Assembly: GCA_963668535.1 (NCBI GenBank)
Contig: OY764867.1
Coordinates: 1,426,001-1,490,000, forward strand
DNA from: F22 sp963668535
GTDB lineage: Bacteria; Bacteroidota; Bacteroidia; Bacteroidales; Bacteroidaceae
Reading direction: 5' to 3'
Length of the DNA stretch: 64,000 bases
The translations under genes were made by a program, and so were the position numbers. The notes beneath the pieces are model-generated. The model saw nothing but the letters and a program-made list of their open reading frames with translations, was not told the DNA's origin and did not search any database. Of the stretch, positions 9,052 through 22,341 are shown piece after piece. How positions within the stretch are numbered: the first letter of the stretch is position 1; the number at the start of each line of letters is the position of its first letter.

Positions 9052-11073
9052 TTACTTTAAATGATCGTCAAAATATTGAACAATCTTATACGTTAGATGT
9101 ACTCTATCTTTGCCATGTACGTTGTGAGGATGGTTAGGGTAGACTAGTAGATCTGGATATGTGCGGGCTTCTACACAGGCTTTGATAAAGCTTAAAGTAT
9201 GTTGAGGCACTACAGTGATATCATGATCATCATGGATAAGCAATAAACGTCCTTTCAATTGACCAGCATGTTTGACCAAATTAGTTGCTTCATATCCTTT
9301 AGGGTTGCTTTCTGGGGTATCCATATACCGTTCACCATACATGACTTCATATTTGCTCCAGTCCATGACAGGACCTCCTGCTACACCCACTTTGAATATT
9401 TGAGGGTAGCGAAGCATCAAGGCAGTTGTCATATGACCACCGAAACTCCATCCGTGTACGCCGATACGGTTGGCATCTACATAAGGAAGTGATTTAAGAA
9501 ATTCTACACCTTTGATTTGGTCCTTGCATTCCTCGATGCCTAGGTGACGGAAAGTAACATCCTCAAATTTCAATCCACGATTGCTACTACCACGGCTATC
9601 TAGAGTAAAGCATACATATCCTTTTTCTGCCATATAAATATCTCGTCCATCGGCATCCCATTGATAGACATCTCTGACAAGTTGTGCGTGTGGTCCACCA
9701 TACACATATACTACAGTAGGGTATTTTTTATTTGGATTGTAGTTGACTGGTTTAGTTAGGCGATAATATAAATCAGTCACTCCATCGGCTGCTTTGATTG
9801 TACCAACAGTAATTTCAGGTTGCAAGCAGTCTGCTTGAGGGTCTGGAGCATCCAAAATAACTTGTTCTCTCTTTGGGTGGTACAAGTCGATAACAGTTAT
9901 TTTACGTGGGGTATCATGTGCAGTGAATGTATCAATAAGATATCGTTTTGATTTGGATAATAAACCAAAGTGAACACCTTTTCCTTCACCAATTAGAGTA
10001 CGTTTACCACTGTGCACAGACACGCTATAGATGTTCGATTGTAGTGGAGAAATTTCAGTACTCTTTATAATGATACTTTTTTTCTTTTCATCAATTCCTA
10101 AAACATCTTGCACAAGCCAGTTACCTTTAGTCAACTGCTTCACTAATGTACCAGCAGTGTCATAGATATATAAATGATTGAATCCGTCAGCACGTGTTTG
10201 ATAGATAAATTGCTTGCTGTTCCAAGGAAGGAATACTATTGGATGTTGTGGTTCAACATACTTTTTACTAGTTTCCTCAATTAAAACTTGCTGCATGCTA
10301 CCATCTGCTACGGCATAACGACAAAGTTTACTGTGGTTTTGATCGCGATTCAGTTCAATGAGATACAAGTTTTCTTCCTCTGGTCCCCAAGCGATGTTGG
10401 TGTAGTATTTGTCAGTTGGATCACCTGTTTGAAGATATACTGTTTTTTTAGTTTCTGTGTCGTAGATGGCTACCTGAATTTTTTCACTGGTCATACCAGC
10501 CATTGGATAACGCACATTCTCAACTTCTGCCACTCTTTTTGTGATATCTACTATCGGGTATTGACTGACGCCTCTTTCATCTTTTATGTAATAGGCAAGA
10601 TAACGTCCAGAAGGACTCCAAAAAGTACCCTTGCTAATACCGAATTCATTGCGCGATACTGTTTGTCCACATACTATACCTTCTGCTTCGTGTGTCAATT
10701 GCAAGTCATCAATATATAGGTTGTTGTCTTTGGTGTGTGCTACCATACCCAAGGCACTTTTGTCTGCATGAACAAACACAGGCTTAAGCTTAGTCTTATT
10801 TACTTTACTGCTAAGTTGGGCTGTCTGAGGTAGGGGCTCTGATGTTAGCTTCATGTGACGAGCATCTAGTGCGTAGCTATTGCCGTCTTTTGTCCATACA
10901 GCAGTGTCTCCCTTCCATCTAAGACCACTCAGGCGAGCTGGGTGATACTTTGTATAGGTGCGTCCGCCGTATACAAGATCTTCTAAAGTGAGTTCTCTTT
11001 TTGTTTGTGCCATGATTGTTAGGCTGACTAGGCAAAACATTGCCACAGTGCTTATTTTATAGGTCCATTTCAT
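9052..11073 (-). CDS. S9 family dipeptidyl-peptidase IV-like serine peptidase
   Basis: A 673-residue exported prolyl oligopeptidase-family enzyme. It has a signal peptide (residues 1 to about 22), an eight-bladed beta-propeller-like region (about 40-430) and a C-terminal alpha/beta hydrolase domain. The catalytic serine sits in GWSFGG (about residue 545), the aspartate in HDDHDITV (about 616-618) and the histidine in HNVHGKDR (about 653). YVYGGPHAQLV near residue 460 is the oxyanion region. DPP-IV relatives remove dipeptides from peptides with proline or alanine at position two and help asaccharolytic Bacteroidales feed on protein. Periplasmic location is inferred from the cleavable signal peptide. 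It starts 12 bases after the methyltransferase gene. Confidence 0.92.
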   Translation of the reverse strand: MKWTYKISTVAMFCLVSLTIMAQTKRELTLEDLVYGGRTYTKYHPARLSGLRWKGDTAVWTKDGNSYALDARHMKLTSEPLPQTAQLSSKVNKTKLKPVFVHADKSALGMVAHTKDNNLYIDDLQLTHEAEGIVCGQTVSRNEFGISKGTFWSPSGRYLAYYIKDERGVSQYPIVDITKRVAEVENVRYPMAGMTSEKIQVAIYDTETKKTVYLQTGDPTDKYYTNIAWGPEEENLYLIELNRDQNHSKLCRYAVADGSMQQVLIEETSKKYVEPQHPIVFLPWNSKQFIYQTRADGFNHLYIYDTAGTLVKQLTKGNWLVQDVLGIDEKKKSIIIKSTEISPLQSNIYSVSVHSGKRTLIGEGKGVHFGLLSKSKRYLIDTFTAHDTPRKITVIDLYHPKREQVILDAPDPQADCLQPEITVGTIKAADGVTDLYYRLTKPVNYNPNKKYPTVVYVYGGPHAQLVRDVYQWDADGRDIYMAEKGYVCFTLDSRGSSNRGLKFEDVTFRHLGIEECKDQIKGVEFLKSLPYVDANRIGVHGWSFGGHMTTALMLRYPQIFKVGVAGGPVMDWSKYEVMYGERYMDTPESNPKGYEATNLVKHAGQLKGRLLLIHDDHDITVVPQHTLSFIKACVEARTYPDLLVYPNHPHNVHGKDRVHLTYKIVQYFDDHLK

Positions 11074-11085
11074 TGTTCTAAGGAT

Positions 11086-12393
11086 TTAATCGTTGACTTC
11101 TTCAGCTTCAAGTGCACGGCGCTTTTCTTCCATTTGTCGATAGAATTCTGTGCGCTCTTGCTTTTTCTTGCTGCGTTCACGTGTGCGTTTATCACGTGCT
11201 TCAAGCTCTTTACGTGCATCTTTTCCACGAGACTCTATCTCATGAACTTTATGAACTTTGAATTTTCCTTTGAACATCTCGTATTTGCGGAACTCACATT
11301 CTAGTGGTCCATTAAACAAGTTGATTTTTACACTTGGTTTTAACCCAATCTTTTCAAAACAATCTTCGCGGTAAGCAAGAATCCATGCTTCGTTTCCAGA
11401 GAATTTGTGTTTAAGTTTTTCACCTAATGTGGCATACAAACCTAAGATGTCGTTGGTTGATATACGTTCTCCATAAGGGGGGTTGGTAACCATAATAGCT
11501 TTCCCCTGATGCTCTTCAAATTTTTGGATAGCACGTTGAGTGATTGTGACCTGCTTACTTACACCAGCTGCTTTTGTGTTGTGTGTAGCGATTTCAATTG
11601 CACGTGGATTATTATCATATCCATAGATGTGATGTGTGAATTCACGTTCTTGACTATCATCATTGTATATTTGATCGAAAAGATCTGCGTCAAAATCAGC
11701 CCATTTCTCAAAAGCAAATGCTTGACGGAATACACCAGGAGCTATGTTTCGAGCAATTAGAGCGGCCTCAATTGGAATGGTTCCTGATCCACACATAGGG
11801 TCGATGAAATCACAATCGCCTTTCCAGCCAGTCATCAAAATCATACCGGCAGCAAGCACTTCGTTCAAAGGTGCTTCAACTTGTTCTTGACGATAACCGC
11901 GACGGTGTAATGACTCACCAGATGAATCTAATGACAGGGTGCATGATTTTTCTGCAATGTGAATATTTAATAGCACGTCAGGACGAGTGATTCGTACTGA
12001 AGGACGAGTACCATCTTTTTCTCGAAAGTAGTCTACTATTGCATCTTTTACTTTGTAAGATACAAATTTAGAATGACGAAATTCATTGCTGAATACGACT
12101 GCATCTACGGCAAATGATTTCTTTGAATCTAGAAGACGATCCCATTGGAAAGCCTTAACTTTTTCGTAAACTTCATCTGCATCTTTTGCTTCAAAGCGCA
12201 AAATTGGTTTAAGAATACGTATGGCAGTGCGTAGATTGAAGTTGGCACGATACATCATCTCTTTGTCACCTTCAAAGGCTACCATACGGCGACCTATTTC
12301 CGTCACATTTGCTCCTAAAGCAGCTAACTCTTTCGCTAGAATTTCTTCCAATCCTTGGAAAGTCTTAGCTATCATCTCGTAAGTTTGGCTCAT
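11086..12393 (-). CDS. THUMP-domain 23S rRNA (guanine-N2) methyltransferase, RlmL type
   Basis: A 435-residue class I S-adenosylmethionine-dependent RNA methyltransferase. The N-terminal ferredoxin-like/THUMP region covers residues 1 to about 155. The SAM-binding loop DPMCGSGTIPIEAAL lies near residue 197, and NPPYGER near residue 305 is the motif of N2-guanine methyltransferases. Its length matches the stand-alone RlmL N-terminal half (m2G2445 of 23S rRNA) rather than the fused RlmKL of E. coli. The last 50 residues are a basic, glutamate- and arginine-rich tail, likely a charged helix, not part of the core fold. It may share a transcript with the peptidase gene that follows 12 bases later. 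Confidence 0.9.
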   Translation of the reverse strand: MSQTYEMIAKTFQGLEEILAKELAALGANVTEIGRRMVAFEGDKEMMYRANFNLRTAIRILKPILRFEAKDADEVYEKVKAFQWDRLLDSKKSFAVDAVVFSNEFRHSKFVSYKVKDAIVDYFREKDGTRPSVRITRPDVLLNIHIAEKSCTLSLDSSGESLHRRGYRQEQVEAPLNEVLAAGMILMTGWKGDCDFIDPMCGSGTIPIEAALIARNIAPGVFRQAFAFEKWADFDADLFDQIYNDDSQEREFTHHIYGYDNNPRAIEIATHNTKAAGVSKQVTITQRAIQKFEEHQGKAIMVTNPPYGERISTNDILGLYATLGEKLKHKFSGNEAWILAYREDCFEKIGLKPSVKINLFNGPLECEFRKYEMFKGKFKVHKVHEIESRGKDARKELEARDKRTRERSKKKQERTEFYRQMEEKRRALEAEEVND

Positions 12394-12445
12394 CTCTTCT
12401 CTTCTTTATTCGTAATTATTTTTGTTTCTAGAACACAGTGAACTC

Positions 12446-13399
12446 CTAAAACTCTGTGGAGTCATTATTCAATACAATATTATGTTTGGGTTTGGGTTGT
12501 ACGATTTTTATACCTGGTGCCACATTCTCTGTGACCCAGACGTTACCGCCAATAACGCTGCCTTTACCTATGGTAATGCGCCCTAAAATCGTGGAATTGG
12601 AGTAACAACACACGTGATCCTCCAAGATAGGGTGGCGTGGAATACCTTTAATAGGGTTGCCATCATCATCTAGAGGAAAACTTTTGGCACCAAGTGTGAC
12701 GCCTTGATATAATTGGACGTGGTTGCCAATGATAGATGTGGCGCCGATAACTACACCCGTGCCGTGATCAATACTGAAGTGAGTGCCTATTTGTGCGCCA
12801 GGATGAATGTCTATTCCTGTTTCACTATGAGCTAGTTCAGTAATCATTCTTGGGATAAGAGGCACTTCCAGTTGTAACAGTTTGTGGGCTATACGATAGT
12901 TCGTAATCGCTTTTATACCAGGATAACACGCAATGATCTCTCCATAGCTTGTTGCAGCAGGATCACCCTCGTATGCTGCGCGTACATCCGTGGCTAGTAT
13001 GGTGCGCATTTCTGGAAGACTTTCAAGGAAAAGTGTCGCTATCTTATTGGCGCGTTTATGTTCTTCTTTGCTGCATGCAGCGCAAACGTCGTCGCCTGCT
13101 TCCTGCTGATTGCTGAAACAGATGCCGGCTAAAATTTGCTTACTGAGTTGCTCATAAACACGCTCTACATGTACGCCTATATGATATTTAATTGTAGAGC
13201 TACATATGGAAGACTTTCCATAATATCCAGGAAATAGGATGGCACGAAGTAGGTTGACAATCTCCTTCAATGTTTTGGATGAAGGAATGGGTTCACCCTC
13301 GTTATGCTGGTGAAAAAGTCCTTGATAAGATTCTTTGGAAGATAACGCTTCTGTTACCGTATTAAGTACGGAGGTGAATTTTGCTTTTCTATTTTCCAT
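12446..13399 (-). CDS. cysE: Serine O-acetyltransferase
   Basis: A 317-residue protein with the SATase N-terminal helical region (about 30-175) and a left-handed beta-helix of hexapeptide repeats (about 185-305). The helix contains the catalytic region DIHPGAQIGTHFSIDHGTGVVIG near residue 200. It transfers acetyl from acetyl-CoA to serine, the first step of cysteine synthesis. The length fits the longer EpsC/plant-like subgroup common in Bacteroidales. Unlike the well-known feedback-sensitive enzymes, it has a cysteine-containing stretch CAACSKEEH around residue 104, of unknown role. It has a -7-like box upstream at 13430-13438 and probably its own promoter. Confidence 0.9.
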   Translation of the reverse strand: MENRKAKFTSVLNTVTEALSSKESYQGLFHQHNEGEPIPSSKTLKEIVNLLRAILFPGYYGKSSICSSTIKYHIGVHVERVYEQLSKQILAGICFSNQQEAGDDVCAACSKEEHKRANKIATLFLESLPEMRTILATDVRAAYEGDPAATSYGEIIACYPGIKAITNYRIAHKLLQLEVPLIPRMITELAHSETGIDIHPGAQIGTHFSIDHGTGVVIGATSIIGNHVQLYQGVTLGAKSFPLDDDGNPIKGIPRHPILEDHVCCYSNSTILGRITIGKGSVIGGNVWVTENVAPGIKIVQPKPKHNIVLNNDSTEF

Positions 13400-13429
13400 C
13401 CTATTATTAATTCAATGTAAATATGTGCG

Positions 13430-13438
13430 GCAAAGATA
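13430..13438 (-). promoter_or_regulatory. Bacteroides-type -7 box upstream of cysE
   Basis: On the minus strand the sequence is TATCTTTGC, a perfect match to the Bacteroides -7 consensus TAnnTTTGC, 31 bases before the cysE start codon. No TTTG is found at the usual -33 spacing, so only half of the promoter is supported. Confidence 0.5.
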
Positions 13439-13458
13439 GCCATTTTTTTCGAAATACC

Positions 13459-15711
13459 CTATTCCACAAGGGTAAAGTCAAGTTGTTTTCGCTCTAAATT
13501 AGTGCGAGCCACTTGAATGGTCACTGGGTCACCTAAACTGTATGTTTTATGTGTTCGACGTCCTCTTAAACAATAATTCTTGTCGTCAAAATCGTAGAAG
13601 TCATCATCGAGGTCACGACAGGGAACCATTCCCTCGCATTTGTTCTCGTTTATCTCAACGTACAGTCCCCATTCGGTTACGCCAGAGATCACACCGTCAA
13701 AGGTTTGTCCAAGCTTGTCGGTCATAAACTCTACTTGTTTATATTTGATGCTAGAACGTTCTGCTTGACTTGCCAATACTTCCATGGCGCTACTATGACG
13801 ACATAGGTCTTCGTATTTTTTTTCTGTCACTGTACGTCCTCCTTCATCTAGGTATCTTGTAAGTAGACGATGGACCATTAGATCAGGATAGCGTCGGATA
13901 GGTGACGTAAAATGAGTGTAATATTTGAACCCAAGGCCATAGTGTCCTATGTTGTGGGTGGTATAGGTCGCTTTGGCCATGGCACGTATAGATACTGTCT
14001 CTATAAGGTTCTCTTCTTTCTTGCCTTGTACATTGTCCAATAGTAGGTTGATAGACTTGGACAGGTCTGTTTGAGAACCTCCTGTATGTAGTTTGTAGCC
14101 AAACCGTGCGATGAATTGTTGTAAGTTGTCTATTTTATCTGGGTCGGGTGTGTCGTGAATACGGTAAGGAAGCACTTTGGCCTTTTTGTCCTTAGGTACA
14201 TTACCAATTTTTTCTGCCACTGTTCTATTGGCCAAAAGCATGAATTCTTCAACTAGTTTATTGGCTTCTTTAGCTATTTTGAAGAAGACGCTTAGAGGTT
14301 TGCCATTTTCATCGATCTCAAATTTTACTTCATGGCGTTCAAAATTGATCGCTCCAGCAGTATATCTTTGTTTTCTTAAGATTTGTGCCAGTGTATTTAG
14401 AATTAAGATTTCCTCTTTGTAATCTCCTTCTCCTGTCTCTATGATATTTTGAGCTTCTTCATAAGTAAAGCGACGGTCCGAATAAATGACGGTGTGTTTT
14501 ACGCGCGAGTGAATGACCTCGGCTTTATCATTCATCTCAAAGATGACTGAATAAGCGCACTTCTCTTCTTGTGGACGAAGTGAGCAGATAAAGTTGCAGA
14601 GGCGTTCTGGAAGCATTGGAATTGTACGATCAACCAAATAGACGGAAGTGGCGCGATTGGCTGCTTCTTTATCAATGACACTACCTTCTGGTACGTAATG
14701 AGATACATCAGCAATATGTACACCAACTTCGTAGTTTCCGTTGTCTAGTGTGCGTACTGAAAGGGCATCATCAAAATCTTTGGCGTCTTTAGGGTCTATA
14801 GTGAAAGTCACAACGTTGCGGAAATCCTCGCGTTTTTTGCGTTCTTCATCACTGATAATTTCAGAGATGTCTTCGGCGGCTTTTTCTACGCGCTCTGGAT
14901 AAGTGTAGGGTAGTCCGTATTCGGCTAGAATTGCATGCATTTCTGCGGTGTTTTCTCCTGCTTTACCGAGGATGTCAATGACTTCTCCTGTAGGGTTTTT
15001 GGCACGTTTAGGCCACTCTGTAACGCGTACAATAGCCTTGTCGCCAGTTTGTCCTTTTTTAAGTTTGTTTTTAGGGATGAATATATCATTGGCTAAAGTG
15101 CGATCTTCGGTCACTAAAAAAGCGAAGTTTTTATTAACTTCCAATGTGCCTATATACTGATTGTCTGCTCTTTCTAGGATCTCAACAACTTCCCCCTCTG
15201 TTTCTTGGTAGTTGCGTTTGGCGAAAAGTGCAACGCGTACACGGTCGCCATTCATGGCGCGTGCTGCATTTCGTTCCGCTATAAAAATATGTTCGCTCTC
15301 TTCGGGTTCTTCGTCTGTATGTAGGATGTTATGTTTTAAGGCTTCTTCTTCCGTTAACTCTTCAGGTATAACAAAGTTTTTCCCGTTTCGTTTACGGTTA
15401 AAGATTCCGATAATCTCACGATCTTGCATATGGCGTTTGAAGGTGTTGTTTGCGACTTCTTTTAGATAACCGTCCAAAACAAATTCTTGCAACACTGTGC
15501 GGCAAAGCATCTTCATAGGATGCGTTGTCATATTTGTAGATCTGAATGTTTCTTTTAAAGTGTATGTTTCTGATGGATTTTCGTCAAAAAGCATTTGTAC
15601 TCGTTTGACGATGTCTGTCTTTTTAAGGCGTTTGCCAGCTTTTTTTGAAGAGCTTTTCTTATTTATATTAGACTTGCCTGTAGAAGTCGTTTTTCTTTTT
15701 TTTTGTGCCAT
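13459..15711 (-). CDS. rnr: Ribonuclease R
   Basis: A 750-residue RNB-family 3'-5' exoribonuclease that degrades structured RNA and takes part in rRNA and mRNA decay. A lysine-rich N-terminus (1-30) is followed by a winged-helix region (35-100) and cold-shock OB domains (about 105-265). The catalytic RNB domain (about 285-610) has DPKDAKDFDDA, whose clustered aspartates hold the magnesium ions. A C-terminal S1 domain covers about 660-750. Length and order are normal. It ends 59 bases before the cysE start codon. The upstream side is the long region before the rRNA operon, which is transcribed the other way. Confidence 0.95.
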   Translation of the reverse strand: MAQKKRKTTSTGKSNINKKSSSKKAGKRLKKTDIVKRVQMLFDENPSETYTLKETFRSTNMTTHPMKMLCRTVLQEFVLDGYLKEVANNTFKRHMQDREIIGIFNRKRNGKNFVIPEELTEEEALKHNILHTDEEPEESEHIFIAERNAARAMNGDRVRVALFAKRNYQETEGEVVEILERADNQYIGTLEVNKNFAFLVTEDRTLANDIFIPKNKLKKGQTGDKAIVRVTEWPKRAKNPTGEVIDILGKAGENTAEMHAILAEYGLPYTYPERVEKAAEDISEIISDEERKKREDFRNVVTFTIDPKDAKDFDDALSVRTLDNGNYEVGVHIADVSHYVPEGSVIDKEAANRATSVYLVDRTIPMLPERLCNFICSLRPQEEKCAYSVIFEMNDKAEVIHSRVKHTVIYSDRRFTYEEAQNIIETGEGDYKEEILILNTLAQILRKQRYTAGAINFERHEVKFEIDENGKPLSVFFKIAKEANKLVEEFMLLANRTVAEKIGNVPKDKKAKVLPYRIHDTPDPDKIDNLQQFIARFGYKLHTGGSQTDLSKSINLLLDNVQGKKEENLIETVSIRAMAKATYTTHNIGHYGLGFKYYTHFTSPIRRYPDLMVHRLLTRYLDEGGRTVTEKKYEDLCRHSSAMEVLASQAERSSIKYKQVEFMTDKLGQTFDGVISGVTEWGLYVEINENKCEGMVPCRDLDDDFYDFDDKNYCLRGRRTHKTYSLGDPVTIQVARTNLERKQLDFTLVE

Positions 15712-16182
15712 ATATGGTTTTGTTTTTTATTTCTCTGATTGTCAGTCCCTTTTTCTGGTGTAAGACATATACAAAGTAAACAATTTTTTTGGCAGGTGTG
15801 AAACTTTAGGGTCTGTTTTTTTTAGCTGAGGCTCTGTTTGTTGTTATCTACACTTCTTATTTGTTGTACTTTGGTGGTTTTTGTGCTGTGCATAATGTAT
15901 GTACACTTTCTTCTTTGTTTTCTCCTTACTCTTAGCAGCGTCTCTTCCTATAGACTGTATCGTTTCCCTTAAAGGAGATGTACCTACTATGCATGTAGAG
16001 TAGGTCGTTTTTCATATTACTCCGTCTTTTTCTGTCATAGCTTCGTCCCCTCTTGAGCACCTATTGCGCACATCACTTCTCTTCCTTAGTTTATATATAT
16101 AATGTGTCCATTCCTAGTTTTGCTTTTTCATTGTCTTTTTCTGTTAAAAGCTCACGTTTTATCCATATTTCTCGTGTATTTA
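15712..16182. other. Non-coding stretch between rnr and the rRNA promoters
   Basis: About 470 AT-rich bases between the divergent rnr gene and the first rRNA promoter. I see no credible gene. It would hold the rnr promoter and upstream AT-rich sequence for the rRNA operon. One DnaA-box-like 9-mer with a single mismatch (TTATCTACA, 15844-15852) is present, which is not significant alone. Confidence 0.6.
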
Positions 16183-16215
16183 TTTGGTGTGTATGTTTAA
16201 AAGCACTACTTTTGC
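16183..16215 (+). promoter_or_regulatory. rRNA operon promoter P1
   Basis: TTTG at 16183-16186, a 20-base spacer, then TACTTTTGC at 16207-16215. This is an exact fit to the Bacteroides -33/-7 promoter, followed by the sequence CATCCGC that is also seen after P2. Confidence 0.85.
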
Positions 16216-16240
16216 ATCCGCAATCAGGAAACGAGGTGCC

Positions 16241-16269
16241 TGCGGTCAACCAACCGCATTGATTTTTTT
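16241..16269 (+). terminator. Terminator-like hairpin between rRNA promoters P1 and P2
   Basis: TGCGGT (16241-16246), loop CAACCA, ACCGCA (16253-16258), then TTGA and seven T. The stem is only 6 bp, but the T-run is good. It may attenuate transcripts begun at P1, or it may be only leader structure. Confidence 0.4.
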
Positions 16270-16348
16270 CTCGTTTTGTGTTTGTATTTGCTTAGATACT
16301 TTTTGAGTTTCGGTTCAAAAATAAAGTTGAAATTTTCTGCTCAAATAA

Positions 16349-16381
16349 TTTGGAGCGTAAGAATAAAGCTTGTATCTTTGC
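16349..16381 (+). promoter_or_regulatory. rRNA operon promoter P2
   Basis: TTTG at 16349-16352, a 20-base spacer, then TATCTTTGC at 16373-16381. It is followed by CATCCGC exactly as after P1, so the two promoter units look like a diverged duplication about 166 bases apart. Confidence 0.87.
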
Positions 16382-16455
16382 ATCCGCTTTCCGAAAGAAA
16401 CAAGGTTTGCAATGGTGAACCAGCTACCATGCGGAGAGTTAGACAAAAAGAAAAG

Positions 16456-16465
16456 TGTTCTTTGA
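16456..16465 (+). promoter_or_regulatory. boxA-like antitermination element in the rRNA leader
   Basis: TGTTCTTTGA resembles the boxA element (TGCTCTTTA in E. coli) that loads NusB-S10 on rRNA transcripts. A similar sequence recurs before 23S at 18516-18527, the usual arrangement. Confidence 0.5.
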
Positions 16466-16650
16466 AGATATTTACATAACAACAAGTAGTACAAGGCTAT
16501 TATGATTTTATAATAGCAATTATTAAACCGTCAATATTAATATTGAAACAGGTGTAATCCAATACTTGAAATCAGGTCATCTTGATAAAACAGATCAACT
16601 TAGATGTGCATGTTATATATAATATGTATATCGTGAAATAATATTTTTAC

Positions 16651-18170
<1,520 letters not shown>

Positions 18171-18314
18171 TGGAGAGATGACTACTTACAGTTAAATGTG
18201 TCAAGTACATTACACTTATCGGTTTGATAAGCTTGTACGCTTGCTTGTTGTTATAAAATAAAATAAGAGAAAGTAAGAAGCTGAGTACCATCACACAGCA
18301 GATTATTTTGAACT

Positions 18315-18388
18315 AGTCCTATAGCTCAGTTGGTTAGAGCGCTACACTGATAATGTAGAGGTCCGCAGTTCAAATCTGCGTGGGACTA
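18315..18388 (+). tRNA. tRNA-Ile (GAT)
   Basis: A 74-base cloverleaf in the 16S-23S spacer. Acceptor AGTCCTA pairs with TGGGACT (one G-T), the D-loop contains AGTTGGTTAGA, the anticodon loop reads CTGATAA with GAT, and the T-arm has GTTCAAATC. CCA is not encoded. Confidence 0.96.
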
Positions 18389-18393
18389 CTTTC

Positions 18394-18467
18394 GGGGGAT
18401 TAGCTCAGCTGGCTAGAGCACCTGCCTTGCACGCAGGGGGTCATCGGTTCGAATCCGATATTCTCCA
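18394..18467 (+). tRNA. tRNA-Ala (TGC)
   Basis: A 74-base cloverleaf 5 bases after tRNA-Ile. The acceptor GGGGGAT/ATTCTCC has two G-T pairs, the anticodon loop TTGCACG contains TGC, and the T-arm has GGTTCGAATCC. CCA is not encoded. The Ile-Ala pair is the standard spacer set. Confidence 0.96.
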
Positions 18468-18515
18468 CTTAGAATAATTATTTGATGCTTTATAGTATCG
18501 AGGCGTTATTCAGAT

Positions 18516-18527
18516 TGATCTTTGACA
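18516..18527 (+). promoter_or_regulatory. boxA-like element before 23S rRNA
   Basis: TGATCTTTGACA lies in the 16S-23S spacer and resembles the leader element at 16456-16465. By analogy it would support antitermination through 23S. Confidence 0.45.
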
Positions 18528-18635
18528 TATTGTACAACCAATTTTCTGTTATGAAATCATGTAAATGATAGATTAACCGTAAAGTAACGAATTTATACGA
18601 GCCCATTTAGTAGCAATACTAAATGAGTATAGAAG

Positions 18636-21511
<2,876 letters not shown>

Positions 21512-21569
21512 TAGTATATGTTCTTTACTTTAGTAATGATATTTGTTTGTACGATATGTCTACCTTATT

Positions 21570-21678
<109 letters not shown>

Positions 21679-21685
21679 TTTTAGT

Positions 21686-21722
21686 GAGGCCTTCGAGATA
21701 TGTATCTCGGAGGTCTCTTTTT
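21686..21722 (+). terminator. rRNA operon terminator
   Basis: GAGGCCTTCGAGATA (21686-21700), loop TG, TATCTCGGAGGTCTC (21703-21717), then a T-run. The 15-bp stem has two G-T pairs and lies just after 5S. An almost identical copy lies at 22075-22114. Confidence 0.92.
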
Positions 21723-21913
21723 ATTTATGCAGGGGTATGTATTCTTAACTATTCCGCTTTTTATTACGAACTATGTTTGTTATCAACATAATGTACAATG
21801 GTTATGCACAAGTATGTGTATAACTATTTCTTTTTGCACAGGACACTAATCATGATGTAATCCCAGCGTGTCTGTATTAAACAGTATATAATCTTTGTAC
21901 TACTTATCATCAG

Positions 21914-21990
21914 TCGTTGTTCACCAACTTCGATATCAAAGTTCACGAACAACGACATCGAAGTTCGCCAACAACGATATCAAAGTTCGC
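21914..21990. repeat. Palindrome and 22-bp tandem repeat cluster
   Basis: TCGTTGTTC (21914-21922) pairs with GAACAACGA (21947-21955) around an inner near-perfect palindrome at 21926-21943 centred on GATATC. A 22-base unit (AACAACGA, ATC and AAGTTCGC separated by variable bases) then follows twice in tandem at 21947-21968 and 21969-21990, with three mismatches. The parts can pair in more than one way. Function unknown. Confidence 0.75.
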
Positions 21991-22050
21991 ATACTTTGAC
22001 TGAGAGTGCCCTATAGTCAACGTATATTCTACTTTGACAAGATATGATTA

Positions 22051-22114
22051 TAGTAGAGTCGCTGTTTTTTTAGTGAGGCCTTCGAGATATGTATCTCGGA
22101 GGTCTCTTTTTTTT
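22051..22114 (+). repeat. Duplicated 5S-tail and terminator
   Basis: TAGTAGAGTCGCTG followed by a T-run resembles the 3' end of the 5S gene (GTAGGTAGTCGCCG). The hairpin GAGGCCTTCGAGATA/TATCTCGGAGGTCTC at 22075-22106 plus eight T is identical to the rRNA terminator 389 bases upstream. This looks like the remnant of a second 5S unit or a tail duplication. It should still work as a terminator. Confidence 0.8.
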
Positions 22115-22341
22115 GTGTTATATACAGGGGGGGATGAGTTATACACAGGGATGTGGATAAAGGAAAGGGTACACACACTAGATGATAATAGAGAGTGTAT
22201 GGGGAGGTGTATACATAAATTCATTCCTAGCGTGTTGCCTCTTCTTGGAAAGCGAAGGAGTACACTCTAGAAACAATGTAGAGCCAAAAATATAAGTACA
22301 ACATACGAAGTGTATATTGCAATGTTAGGGTAGTTATAGAC

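Larger units (their letters stand above)
21780..22160. other. DnaA-box-like cluster in the rrn-radC intergenic region
   Basis: Five 9-mers match the DnaA box TTATCCACA with at most one mismatch: TTATCAACA (21780-21788), TTATGCACA (21802-21810), TGTGTATAA (21815-21823, reverse), TTATACACA (22139-22147) and TGTGGATAA (22152-22160, perfect in reverse). The stretch contains no credible gene. It could be a replication origin element or a DnaA-binding site; the rRNA operon would run toward it, which argues against its being oriC. Confidence 0.35.

Noticed and set aside
16053..16479. Two short open frames in the rRNA leader
   Set aside because: They cross the P1 and P2 promoters and have low-complexity translations.
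21914..21990. CRISPR array
   Set aside because: Only two tandem units with no spacers, and no cas genes in the window.
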